From AP-15 sp963737145 (lineage in GTDB: Bacteria > Pseudomonadota > Alphaproteobacteria > ATCC43930 > CGMCC-115725), in contig CAVTRO010000007.1 of the NCBI GenBank assembly GCA_963737145.1, forward strand, positions 1,798,001-1,862,000: DNA of 64,000 bases, read 5' to 3'. The notes under the pieces were generated by a model. The model made no database searches and was not told the origin of the DNA. It was given only the letters and a program-made list of their open reading frames with translations. The stretch's first letter is position 1, and every line of letters starts with the position of its first letter. Shown one piece after another: positions 9,691-17,419 of the stretch. A program made the position numbers and the translations under genes.

Positions 9691-10022
9691 GGGAGCTTTG
9701 GCTCGCACGCTCTCGCTATTGTCGCCGGCACATGGATCATCAGTCCGGCGCGGAGCGCGGAGCGCGGAGCGCGAAGCGCAGCCGACGTCGCCATCGGCGA
9801 GCTCTGCGCGGGGCACGACCGATGCGGGACGACCTCGGACCGACAGAGCCTGTCGAGAGCGGCCCCGCGGGATTCTCCCCTAGGGATACCTGAATCGCTG
9901 GCGTCGGCGATGGATGCGCTCCCGAAACTCAGGTTCGCAAGTGACTCCCCGCTGGAGGAGGCAGTCTCGAGCGAACCCGTCTCTGCAGCCCAAATTCCCT
10001 GCTAGCTGGGAAAATACAGGCA
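9691..10022. repeat. Intergenic stretch with short tandem repeat and a dispersed-repeat copy
   Basis: Holds four near-identical 7-base units (GCGCGGA, last one GCGCGAA) at about 9759-9786. A diverged copy of the window's dispersed repeat lies at 9933-9960 (GTTCGC, then GACTCCCCGCTGGAGG). At 9991-10000 AAATTCCCTG is the complement of the CAGGGAATTT units found just outside the other end of the neighbouring transposon. Confidence 0.5.
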
Positions 10023-10078
10023 ATTCCGGTATTCGGGCGCAAATGGGACCATTCCGGTATTCGGGCGCAAATGGGACC
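10023..10078 (+). repeat. Left terminal inverted repeat, duplicated in tandem
   Basis: Two identical 28-base copies (10023-10050, 10051-10078) abut directly. The right end at 14205-14233 has a single inverted copy with one extra G. A doubled end suggests insertion next to an older solo end, or slippage. Confidence 0.75.
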
Positions 10079-10104
10079 AGAGCGCTGAAAGCCGGCGTGA
10101 TCTC

Positions 10105-10341
10105 TTATTCCCTTAATCTCATCGGCCCGCTGCCCTTCAACCTAAAGGGCCGGTCAATGACACACAGGACGTTACTCTTCAGGATTACCTCTTGCATTTT
10201 GTGCGTAGACGTTCCTGGGACGACCCTAACCCTGCTAATGTCGCGCGCTTGCGCTATGATCTGCTCGCCCGCGATCGCGTCTCCTGGATTGCGGTACGTG
10301 ACCGTAGCTATGTCCCTAAGTTCTTGTCTCCCTTTAGCCAT
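10105..10341 (-). CDS. Small hypothetical protein, coupled to the Dcd-like gene
   Basis: 78 residues starting MAKGRQELRDIATVTYRN at 10341 and ending SGPMRLRE. Its ATG overlaps the end of the upstream dCTP-deaminase-like gene by 8 bases, the sign of a translationally coupled partner. The sequence is mixed alpha/beta with a GTSTHKMQEVILKSN stretch and no membrane segment or cysteines; no family is recognised. It is the last gene before the transposon's left repeat. It may be an accessory or antidote of the upstream gene, which is only a guess from arrangement. Confidence 0.6.
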   Translation of the reverse strand: MAKGRQELRDIATVTYRNPGDAIAGEQIIAQARDISRVRVVPGTSTHKMQEVILKSNVLCVIDRPFRLKGSGPMRLRE

Positions 10342-11215
10342 TTTGGTCACCTTCAATGAGGCCTTGTCGCTGTAACTGCTCGCATGCCTCAATGACAGTC
10401 GCAAAATCCAGGTTTAGAGCCTCTGCTATATCACTGTAAAACAGTTGCTTTCGTTCTCTGAACAACTTCAAAATCTCTGTCATTGCCCTCTTTATGGACA
10501 CCCTTCTCGTCGTGGATATTTCTGGCTCTCTTGAAACCAATTGCGTATGCGGCAGGCTTGCAATTCTTTCTAGGGCCTCAGTGTGTTTGCTCATAATGGA
10601 AATAAATTCGTCTGCCCGCCTTACAAAGTCACTCCACTCCTTGATATGAGAAGAGAATTCGGTAAATTGTGTCTGTATCTGATTTAAGTTAAATCCCTCA
10701 CTCCTTACAACCAGATCCCTGATAATATCGGGGCTTACATCACGCTTTCCTTGATACGGCCCCGCATACCCGCGATCTGGCTCAACTTCTAACTTGTTGA
10801 ACTCTATTGAGAGGAATTTGTCAAGATATGCGACGATATGGGAAACAGGGGTTTGATTTGAGATGGTTACGAATAATTTCCCCTCAAAGCCAGGATCGAC
10901 TTGGGGTCCGGCTGAAGCAAACAGGCCTTTGCGAGTAAGGCTTGATGTTAGGCCGAAGCGGCCAGCAATATTTTTTGGTAATCTCAATGTTTCGTGGGTC
11001 AGCAATATAACTTGGCCATACGGAGGGATGCGATATGTATGACCATTGAGCGCTAAGGAGATCGGCTTTTCTGGTTCAGCCGCTGTTGCGGAATAGAGGT
11101 GTTCACCGATGCGCATGTCGTAGGTAGCTGGTTGTATTCCTTCATCTGCGAAGTTCTCTATTCCAAGCGATCCCGTATGTACGGCTTCGCGGATTTGGTG
11201 ATCGACCATGATCAT
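10334..11215 (-). CDS. dCTP deaminase/dUTPase-fold protein with C-terminal winged helix
   Basis: 293 residues from the ATG at 11215 (GGAGAGGAG upstream). Residues 1-150 match the Dcd/trimeric dUTPase fold: MVDHQIREAV, DEGIQPATYDMRIGEHL, FGLTSSLTRKGLFASAG and VDPGFEGK at 106-113. In true dCTP deaminases the next strand reads ITLE with a catalytic Glu; here it is LFVT, so Thr117 occupies that place and deamination is doubtful. Residues 165-230 look alpha-helical or coiled. Residues 242-290 (YSDIAEALNLD, ACEQLQRQGLIEGD) look like a winged helix. Dcd enzymes can deplete dCTP against phage; this fusion could instead sense nucleotides and bind DNA. Composition is AT-richer than the surrounding chromosome. 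Confidence 0.8.
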   Translation of the reverse strand: MIMVDHQIREAVHTGSLGIENFADEGIQPATYDMRIGEHLYSATAAEPEKPISLALNGHTYRIPPYGQVILLTHETLRLPKNIAGRFGLTSSLTRKGLFASAGPQVDPGFEGKLFVTISNQTPVSHIVAYLDKFLSIEFNKLEVEPDRGYAGPYQGKRDVSPDIIRDLVVRSEGFNLNQIQTQFTEFSSHIKEWSDFVRRADEFISIMSKHTEALERIASLPHTQLVSREPEISTTRRVSIKRAMTEILKLFRERKQLFYSDIAEALNLDFATVIEACEQLQRQGLIEGDQNG

Positions 11216-11285
11216 CGGCGGCTCCTCTCCCCATGCTGCCCCACGATGATTGTGGACGATATCGTAGCTACCATCCAGGAAGTTG

Positions 11286-11729
11286 TTATTCGGATCGCCT
11301 CCACTTGCTTGCAGATCCGGTGCCGATTTTCTCGATTGAGCCAACACGGTGCAACCGTTTGACAACCGAACCGACCTGTTCGCGAATCGCCGTGCGCAGG
11401 ATCGCGTCTCCGCTATCGAAGCCCTTCACCGTAATCACCCGGCCCGCTATGTCATCCGTGCTCAGCGCCTCGTCGGCTGCGGTTCGGAGCACGCCAAGGC
11501 AGAGCCGCGAGAGTTCATTCCGCGCGAAGTAGCGATTGCGGCGATAGGCGCGCTTTGGTCGGATCGTATCGGGGTCGAGATCGGTCGCGAGAACGCGGAG
11601 CACGCCGTCGATATGCGTTAGGTCGGCCCGGTGCTGGTCAAGCTGGCGTTGCAGCTCGTCAATAATGCCGGCGAGTTCGCGGCGCTTCTCGATCAGGCCG
11701 GAAACGACATGATCCTTGCTCGCGGTCAT
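11286..11729 (-). CDS. Transposon accessory protein, coiled coil plus winged helix
   Basis: 147 residues from MTASKDHVVSGLIEKRRELA. The ATG at 11729 overlaps the transposase stop as ATGA, so the two are translationally coupled. Residues 10-50 are a heptad-like helix (ELAGIIDELQRQLDQHRADL); residues 85-145 (STDDIAGRVI, REQVGSVVKRLHRVGSIEKI) have the shape of a winged-helix domain. From memory, similar proteins sit directly behind IS1595 transposases in Hyphomicrobiales genomes. A role in transposition control or end recognition is inferred. The Dcd-like gene starts 70 bases downstream. Confidence 0.75.
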   Translation of the reverse strand: MTASKDHVVSGLIEKRRELAGIIDELQRQLDQHRADLTHIDGVLRVLATDLDPDTIRPKRAYRRNRYFARNELSRLCLGVLRTAADEALSTDDIAGRVITVKGFDSGDAILRTAIREQVGSVVKRLHRVGSIEKIGTGSASKWRRSE

Positions 11730-12703
11730 GCTGCGCTCCGGTGCCAGTAGCCGGTCCATAGCGGGCTCTTGCGGCTGGCGAGTGCAGCGCCGATGACCGT
11801 GTTCCAGTTAGTGCCGTTCGGCTTGCGGCGGTTGTCCTCCCTCCAGGCGGCTTCGTTCGCGTATTGGTAAAGCAGCTTGCCGCTGATCCGATGATGCTGG
11901 CCGATCTCGGCGCGGCGCAAACGGCTGAAATAGCTCTCCGCTTGGTTCACATTCGCGCCGTCCTCAGCCTTGTACTCGACGCTGTGATTGACGCGGCGCA
12001 CGTCATAGGACGCGTGCAGGCGTTCCCAGGCGTTCGATTCGTCGGCGTGTATGATCGTGCCGCTCGCGACGTGTTGGCGTATGAGCGGCACTGCCTCGCT
12101 CTCGCGAGACACAACGAAGGGCCGGGTGCGGCCCATGACTTCGCGGGCGACAACTACGACCTGGCGCTTGCCGGTCCGTTCCTCAGCGAGGCGCCGGTCT
12201 CGACGATCGGCTTTCCGGTTTTCCGGCTTGACGTGTCCACCGAAATACGCGCCATCGATCTCAACCGTGCCGCTCAGCTCGGGCTCATCAGGATTGTGGA
12301 TCTGCGATCCCATCGCTTCGCGCAACTTGTGCAGCAAGACGAAGCTGCTCTTAGGATTGATATTGAGATCGCGGCTGATCTGTAGGGCGCTCGTACCCTT
12401 CACGCCATTAACGAACAGCGCGATGATCGAGAGGTAATCGCGGACCGGCAGCTTGCGGGAGTGAAAGAGCGTTCCCGACGTGAGCGAGAACTTGCGCCGG
12501 CAGGCGCTGCACTTCCAGCGAGGCGGCGTCTCGGCGAGCGTGTAGGCGGTCAGGCAACCGCAGTGCGGACAGAAGGGCTCGCCGCCAGTTGCGGCCCAGC
12601 GGATACGCTTGAACGTGTCCCGCGCTTCGTCATCGGTCATCCGCATGATGCGGGCGAGGCTCAACGTGCGAGCGGCGGCGCTGAGCAAGAAATGTTGTGA
12701 CAC
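11726..12703 (-). CDS. IS1595 family transposase (ISXO2-like domain)
   Basis: 325 residues from a GTG start giving MSQHFLLSAAARTLSLARI, the usual opening of this family. An N-terminal zinc ribbon is visible (FCPHCGC and WKCSACRRKF), followed by the ISXO2-like DDE catalytic domain with GTVEIDGAYFGG, IIHADESNAW and NQAESYFSRLRRAE supplying the D-D-E/N triad. The frame is intact, so it may be active. It is the only transposase between the inverted repeats at 10023 and 14233 and likely mobilises the unit. Its stop overlaps the next gene. The upstream region is shared with a divergent cargo gene. Confidence 0.92.
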   Translation of the reverse strand: MSQHFLLSAAARTLSLARIMRMTDDEARDTFKRIRWAATGGEPFCPHCGCLTAYTLAETPPRWKCSACRRKFSLTSGTLFHSRKLPVRDYLSIIALFVNGVKGTSALQISRDLNINPKSSFVLLHKLREAMGSQIHNPDEPELSGTVEIDGAYFGGHVKPENRKADRRDRRLAEERTGKRQVVVVAREVMGRTRPFVVSRESEAVPLIRQHVASGTIIHADESNAWERLHASYDVRRVNHSVEYKAEDGANVNQAESYFSRLRRAEIGQHHRISGKLLYQYANEAAWREDNRRKPNGTNWNTVIGAALASRKSPLWTGYWHRSAA

Positions 12704-13126
12704 GGGGCCAATCCATGTGAGGCGGGATTGGCCGTGCCGTCACCGTGGAAATCGAGCTCCAACTCGATTATATTCCGCGGGATGATCATGACGGCGGGGG
12801 CCAATCCCGGTGTTGTGGTCTAGGGGCCGGTCTATCGCTCCAACGATGACCGGCTCCGCCTTTGAAGTACCGACCAGCGGGCCGCTTTCCTCAGTTCACG
12901 CCGGGGAGCGGCCCTTTGCATATCCTCGCCCCGCATCCGGGTCGGCACTCGGCCGGGGCTCTCGCGCTGTAGGCATCTACCTATCCTCCAATGCTGAGCA
13001 TTTTACCGCGGCCCATTTGGCTGTCAAACATATAATGCGCAAGCTGGCATTTTTGTTTGCCTCTATGGACGCGCGGCGGTATAAGGGCATTCGAGCGTGC
13101 CGCCAGCACGAAACGAGGATGAAAAG
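12704..13126. promoter_or_regulatory. Divergent intergenic region with three GGCCAATCC sites
   Basis: GGCCAATCC occurs at 12706-12714 and 12799-12807, and inverted as GGATTGGCC at 12725-12733, making a 9-base inverted repeat with a 10-base loop just before the transposase start. Such an arrangement in a divergent promoter suggests binding sites for a regulator, possibly the winged-helix accessory protein. No experimental basis. The rest of the 420 bases has no supported gene. Confidence 0.4.
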
Positions 13127-13975
13127 ATGTCGACGGAACAAGCCGAGAACACCCAGACTGCGGCAGAAGCCGAGCAAACTGGTGCTGCCGGGGAAGACAG
13201 CGGCGGCAACAAATATGAACGATCGTCAATTGAATTTCCTTATGGGGACCTGGACGATGCCGTGGGAATTGCGCGGGCAATCTCAACTAACGCTGGTACG
13301 TCCTGTTCGCTGAGCCAATTGGCGGCTTTTGTCAATTCGCCAATCAGCAGCGGAACTTTTCGTCTTCGCGCATCGAATGCGCGGATCTATGGGCTAACTG
13401 AGAATGCTCATAGAGAAGTGAGGCTAACGCCACTTGGCCGTCGCATCGCCGACCCCGTAGCCGAGCCGAGTGCGCGAGTCGACGCCTTCCTTCATGTACC
13501 CCTGTACCAACGCATCTTTGAAGCCCATGACGGCTACACGTTGCCGGGGCCTGGGCCGCTGGAAAGGTTCATGCGGGATGCTGGTGTGTCTCCAAAACAA
13601 ACTGGGAAGGCGCGACAGGCATTCATGCGTTCCGCGCGGCAGGCTGGGTTTTTTGCCCATGGCGAGGATCGTCTAGTCCGACCCTCATTCCCTGACGTGC
13701 CGCCGGGAACGCGCCCGATTGAGCCCCCAAAAGAAAAAGGCAAGGGTGTGGGCGGCAGTGGGGGTGATTTGCCGCCGCGGCATCCTTTGATTGAAGGGAT
13801 GTTTCAGAGTTTGCCCGAAAATGGCCAGCCCTGGACTTTGGACGAAGCAGCCGATTGGCTGCACGCAGCTGCCTATAACCTCCGGTTCGCGTATAAGCTA
13901 AAGGGTAAAATCACCATCGATATCAAAATCGAGCAGCCAAGTCAGGGTCCAACGGTCAAACAAGACGCCGAGTGA
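13127..13975 (+). CDS. Hypothetical cargo protein of the transposon (winged-helix-like N half)
   Basis: 282 residues from MSTEQAENTQTAAEAEQTGA at 13127 (GAGGATGAAAAG upstream). After an acidic low-complexity N-terminus comes SIEFPYGDLDDAVGIARAI, LSQLAAFVNSPISSGTFRLR, a region ending LTPLGRRIADPV, then AFLHVPLYQRIFEAHDGY and KQTGKARQAFMRSARQAGFF. This layout (LxxLGxxIxDP) resembles DUF5343-like proteins with two winged-helix units, found scattered among bacteria without known function. The C-terminus is a Pro/Gly linker and a short tail. A 70-residue gene follows after 7 bases. Transcribed away from the transposase. Confidence 0.75.
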   Translation: MSTEQAENTQTAAEAEQTGAAGEDSGGNKYERSSIEFPYGDLDDAVGIARAISTNAGTSCSLSQLAAFVNSPISSGTFRLRASNARIYGLTENAHREVRLTPLGRRIADPVAEPSARVDAFLHVPLYQRIFEAHDGYTLPGPGPLERFMRDAGVSPKQTGKARQAFMRSARQAGFFAHGEDRLVRPSFPDVPPGTRPIEPPKEKGKGVGGSGGDLPPRHPLIEGMFQSLPENGQPWTLDEAADWLHAAAYNLRFAYKLKGKITIDIKIEQPSQGPTVKQDAE

Positions 13976-13982
13976 GGTTTCA

Positions 13983-14195
13983 ATGTCGAGAGGACCATTC
14001 CCATCCAGCGAAGCGTGGATCGCTGACAAAGAGAGTGAGATAGCCGCGCGTGTAGCCCAGTTGGAGTCAGAGACTGACCCGAAAAGGCGAAAGCGACTGG
14101 AGAACGCCATTGCGCGATATCGCGCGCTCATTACGCTGGGGCCAGAGGGCGCAAGCAATGCCGCCGATAAGGCCGCTGCGGCCCGCGCCGGCTAA
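13983..14195 (+). CDS. Small hypothetical protein, last cargo gene
   Basis: 70 residues, MSRGPFPSSEAWIADKESEI onward, mainly charged helix (ESETDPKRRKRLENAIARYRAL) ending in an alanine-rich tail. It starts 7 bases after the 282-residue protein and ends 9 bases before the right inverted repeat, so it is part of the same two-gene unit. No family recognised. The helix could be a dimerisation or partner-binding element. Confidence 0.6.
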   Translation: MSRGPFPSSEAWIADKESEIAARVAQLESETDPKRRKRLENAIARYRALITLGPEGASNAADKAAAARAG

Positions 14196-14204
14196 TTTGA
14201 TTTT

Positions 14205-14233
14205 GGTCCCATTTGCGCCCGAATACCGGGAAT
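14205..14233 (-). repeat. Right terminal inverted repeat of the transposon
   Basis: Inverted exact match of the 23-base core of the repeats at 10023-10078, followed by CGGGAATT in place of CGGAAT (one extra G). It lies 9 bases after the last cargo gene. Confidence 0.75.
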
Positions 14234-14447
14234 TTCATCGCCTCAGGCCTCGGAGACGCGTCAACCGTGGCTAAAAACAGCATAGAATCAGGTGCTTACA
14301 AGCCAATTCCCTAGGCATCGTAACAGGGAATTTTTTACAGCCTTGCAGGGAATTTAATCAGCTGATCAGGGAGGTTTTCGCCTCGATCAGGGAAAGGCGT
14401 TCACTCACTGATTGCCCGTAATCGGGGGGCACGAAGGACCGCTGTGG
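14234..14447. repeat. CAGGGAATTT-type short repeats beside the transposon
   Basis: CAGGGAATTT or close variants occur at 14324, 14346, 14367 and 14388. The complementary form AAATTCCCTG lies at 9991-10000 on the other side of the transposon. No gene is seen here. Comparable AT-rich repeat strings are common between genes in Bradyrhizobium-like genomes. Confidence 0.5.
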
Positions 14448-16795
14448 TTATTGCCGACCTGGAGCTTTACCCGTCAGCCCTGCTCGCCGAAACGCCTCGG
14501 CCATTTCGCCGCCGTCGGCGGGCGCGAGATTGCTTCCGCCTGCACGCGTCTCGACGGGTCGGACGCGTTTCTCTGATCCCGATGGGGCAGTCGCAGGGCG
14601 GGCTGCGGTCGCCCGATCTCCGGGGGTGTCATCGAGCCGCATCGTCAACGAGATCCGACGCCGTTTCGCGTCGACCTCCAACACTTTGACGCGGACGACA
14701 TTGCCGGGCGTCGCAATTTTGCGTGGGTCCGTGACGTAAGTATTAGCCATCGCGGAGATGTGCACCAACCCGTCCTGGTGGACCCCCACATCGACGAACG
14801 CACCGAACGCGGCGACGTTCGTCACGACCCCTTCGAGAACCATCCCGGGATTTAGATCTTCGAGCTTTTCCACTCCCTCGCGAAATCTTACCGTCTTGAA
14901 AACCGGGCGCGGATCACGACCCGGCTTCTCGAGCTCGCGCAAGATGTCGGTAACGGTCGGCACCCCGAACACGGCATCAGTGAACGCCTCGGGCTCGAGC
15001 TGGCGTAGTACCGGTGTATTTCCGATCAGGGCGCCCAGTTGGCTCTTGGTTGCCGAGAGAATGCGTCGCACGACGGAGTAGGCTTCCGGGTGTACGCCCG
15101 ACGTATCAAGCGGATCGTCGCCGTCGCGGATGCGAAGGAACCCCGCCGACAGCTCGAAAGCTTTGGGCCCGAGCCGCGGCACCTTCTTCAGCGCCGAGCG
15201 GGTGCGAAAAGGACCGTGCGCCTCGCGGTAATTGACGATGCTCCGCGCTAGTGCATCGCCGATGCCGGAAACTCGTGACAGCAACGGCGTGGATGCCGTG
15301 TTGACATCGACCCCCACGGCGTTGACGCAATCCTCGACGACCGCATCCAGGGAACGCGAGAGTTTGTGTTCGCTGAGATCGTGCTGATATTGGCCCACGC
15401 CGATCGATCGGGGATCAATTTTGACCAGCTCGGCGAGCGGGTCCTGAAGCCGCCGGGCGATCGAGACGGCTCCGCGCAAGGACACGTCAAGCCCCGGCAA
15501 TTCCTGCGAGGCAAAAGCCGAAGCCGAGTAGACCGAGGCCCCGGCCTCCGAGACGACGACCTTTGTCAGTTCAAGCTCGCGGTGCAGCCGAATGAGTTCC
15601 GCACCGAGCCGGTCGGTTTCACGCGAAGCGGTGCCGTTCCCGATCGCGATCAGTTCCACCCGATGCTCTTGAGCAAGCCGAGCCAGTTGAGCAATCAACT
15701 CGTCCCAACGACGCTGCGGCTCGTGCGGGTAAATTGTCGTCGTCGCGGCAACCTGCCCGGTCCCGGTGACCACGGCGACTTTGACGCCGGTTCGATACCC
15801 CGGATCAAGCCCCATCGTCGTGCGCGCGCCCGCGGGAGCCGCGAGCAGCAGGTGCCGCAAGTTCCCGGCGAAAACCTGAACTCCAGCATGTTCGGCAGCT
15901 TGCCAGAGCCGAACGCGCAGGTCGCTTTCGATGTGAACCAGGATCCTCGTGCGCCAGGCCAAGCGCACCGTATCAAGCAACCAGCGGTCACCGGGCCGAC
16001 CCTGATCGGCGATCTTGAACCGGTTCGCGATCTGCCGCTCAAAGACGCCCGGCTCGCCTCGATCAAGCACGGTCGGGTCAGGCACGAGCTCCAGAGCAAG
16101 CACCTCCTCCTTCTCACCGCGGAACAGCGCGAGAATGCGGTGCGACGGCGATTTAACAAGAGGCTCGTTGAAGTCGAAATAATCGGCGAACTTGGCGCCG
16201 GACTCCGCCTTGCCTGAGCGAACGCGCGAACCCAGACGGCCGCGCAACCACACCTCCTCGCGCAGGGTCCCAATCAGCGAGGCGTCTTCGCTAAAACGCT
16301 CGACAAGAATTGCGCGAGCGCCTTCGAGCGCGGCGGTCGCATCGGTCACCCCTTGTGCGGCGCGACGTACCGCCGAGCCAGCTGCTCCGGGGATTGGTCC
16401 GGCCTCGCGAGAAGCGCTTCCGCCAACGGCTCGAGGCCCGCTTCGCGGGCGATTTGAGCTTTCGTCCGCCGCTTCGGACGATACGGCAAATAGAGATCCT
16501 CGAGCCGCGCCTTGCTGTCCGCCGCGTTGATCGCCTGCTCGAGCGCGGCGTCGAGTTTTCCTTGCTGGCCGATGCTGTCGAGGATAGCGGCCCGATGCTC
16601 GTCGAGCTCGCGCAGGTATCTCAACCGCTCCTCGAGGATGCGCAGCTGGGCGTCATCGAGCGCTTCGGTCGCCTCCTTCCGGTATCGGGCAACAAAGGGC
16701 ACGGTCGCTCCGCCGTCGAGCAGCGAGATTGCAGCGGCGACCTGCCGCTCGCGGACGCCCAGTTCCTCGGCGATGCGCAAGTTAATCGGCTTCAT
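14448..16795 (-). CDS. tex: Tex family S1 RNA-binding protein, split by a one-base deletion
   Basis: Tex is a cytoplasmic nucleic-acid-binding protein linked to transcription. Residues 1-149 (16795-16346) are MKPINLRIAEELGVRERQV, VPFVARYRKEATEALDDAQL and LEDLYLPYRPKRRTKAQIA, then a stop at AAGGGGTGA. The remaining 633 residues (to 14448) continue in the next frame with LEGARAILVERFSEDA, the YqgF-like domain (MGLDPGYRTGVKVAVV), the helix-hairpin-helix region (ALKKVPRLGPKAFE) and the C-terminal S1 domain (GMVLEGVVTNVAAFGAFVDV). Total 782 residues equals the family length. One missing G in a G-run near 16348 explains the split; assembly error or fresh mutation. Reading it as two coupled genes is less likely because Tex is a single chain. 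Confidence 0.9.
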
Positions 16796-17419
16796 CGATC
16801 CTGAGTGATTAGTTGGGGGTAGTAAATCACCCGAGTGGTCGTTCTAACCTGATCTACGAGAACCGGTCAAAGCCGATCTCAGGGCAGATGCCACCAGGCG
16901 CCGTCACGGCCGCGCTTTGTCATGGCTTCGCTGGTTTACGGCGACATCTCGATGAATCCTCTGCGCCGCAGCGGTAAGTACCTTGGGCGCGACGGCACCG
17001 CGGACTGGCTGTCATCGCGCTTCGCCCCGGCAGCGGGTGCGGCCGGCACATCGCAATACCGAGCTGAGCCAGCCCCGTGCCGTAGAGTGGCTGCGGGAAC
17101 GAGTTGCCGGACGGAGAAGCCGAGCCTACCAATTATTGGTTTGCCACGTTGCCCGAGGCGATCAGCTTTCCGGGTTTAACCAATTCGCCAAGTTACGATG
17201 GTGACCCCGCCTTCCTCGGGCCAACACGGCACCAGCGCATATTTATGCACATCCGAATGATTCACTGCAGGAACGCCTGCGGGGCTGATGTCATCAAACT
17301 CAACCCGCTGATCGCTTATACTCCCACACTGGCGCGGCTAGGTTTGGCCCCCGAAAGCCGGTTCTCCCTACCCGAACCTCGCCGCGCCGCTATAGGGGAT
17401 CGCTTGACGGGGTGCACAA
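16796..17419. other. Intergenic region with an IS701-like remnant
   Basis: About 620 bases. Apart from the transposase scrap at 17104-17204 nothing is recognised. It separates the Tex start on the minus strand from the plus-strand gene at 17420, so both promoters must be here. Confidence 0.5.
17104..17204 (+). pseudogene. Remnant of IS701-type transposase
   Basis: The plus strand reads GEAEPTNYWFATLPEAISF and, after a frame change, NQFAKLRW then a stop. Intact IS701 transposases have GEAEPTKYWLSTLP followed by LVDLAKLRWRIERDY, so this is a scrap of about 33 codons from the C-terminal half. No terminal repeats were found. Confidence 0.6.

Larger units (their letters stand above)
10023..14233. 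mobile_element. IS1595-type transposon with cargo genes, bounded by 23-bp inverted repeats
   Basis: A 28-base sequence starting ATTCCGGTATTCGGGCGC occurs twice in tandem at 10023-10050 and 10051-10078. Its 23-base core, starting GGTATTCGGGCG, recurs exactly in inverted orientation at 14205-14227. Between them are an IS1595 transposase (the only transposase inside) and five further genes in two divergent groups. IS1595-family elements are known to carry passenger genes, so a single 4.2-kb unit is the natural reading. No clear target-site duplication was found, and linkage of these repeats to this transposase is inferred. Confidence 0.65.

Noticed and set aside
16346..16349. Tex halves as two naturally separate, coupled genes
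   Set aside because: Combined length and domain order equal the usual single-chain Tex, and one G in a homopolymer explains the break.
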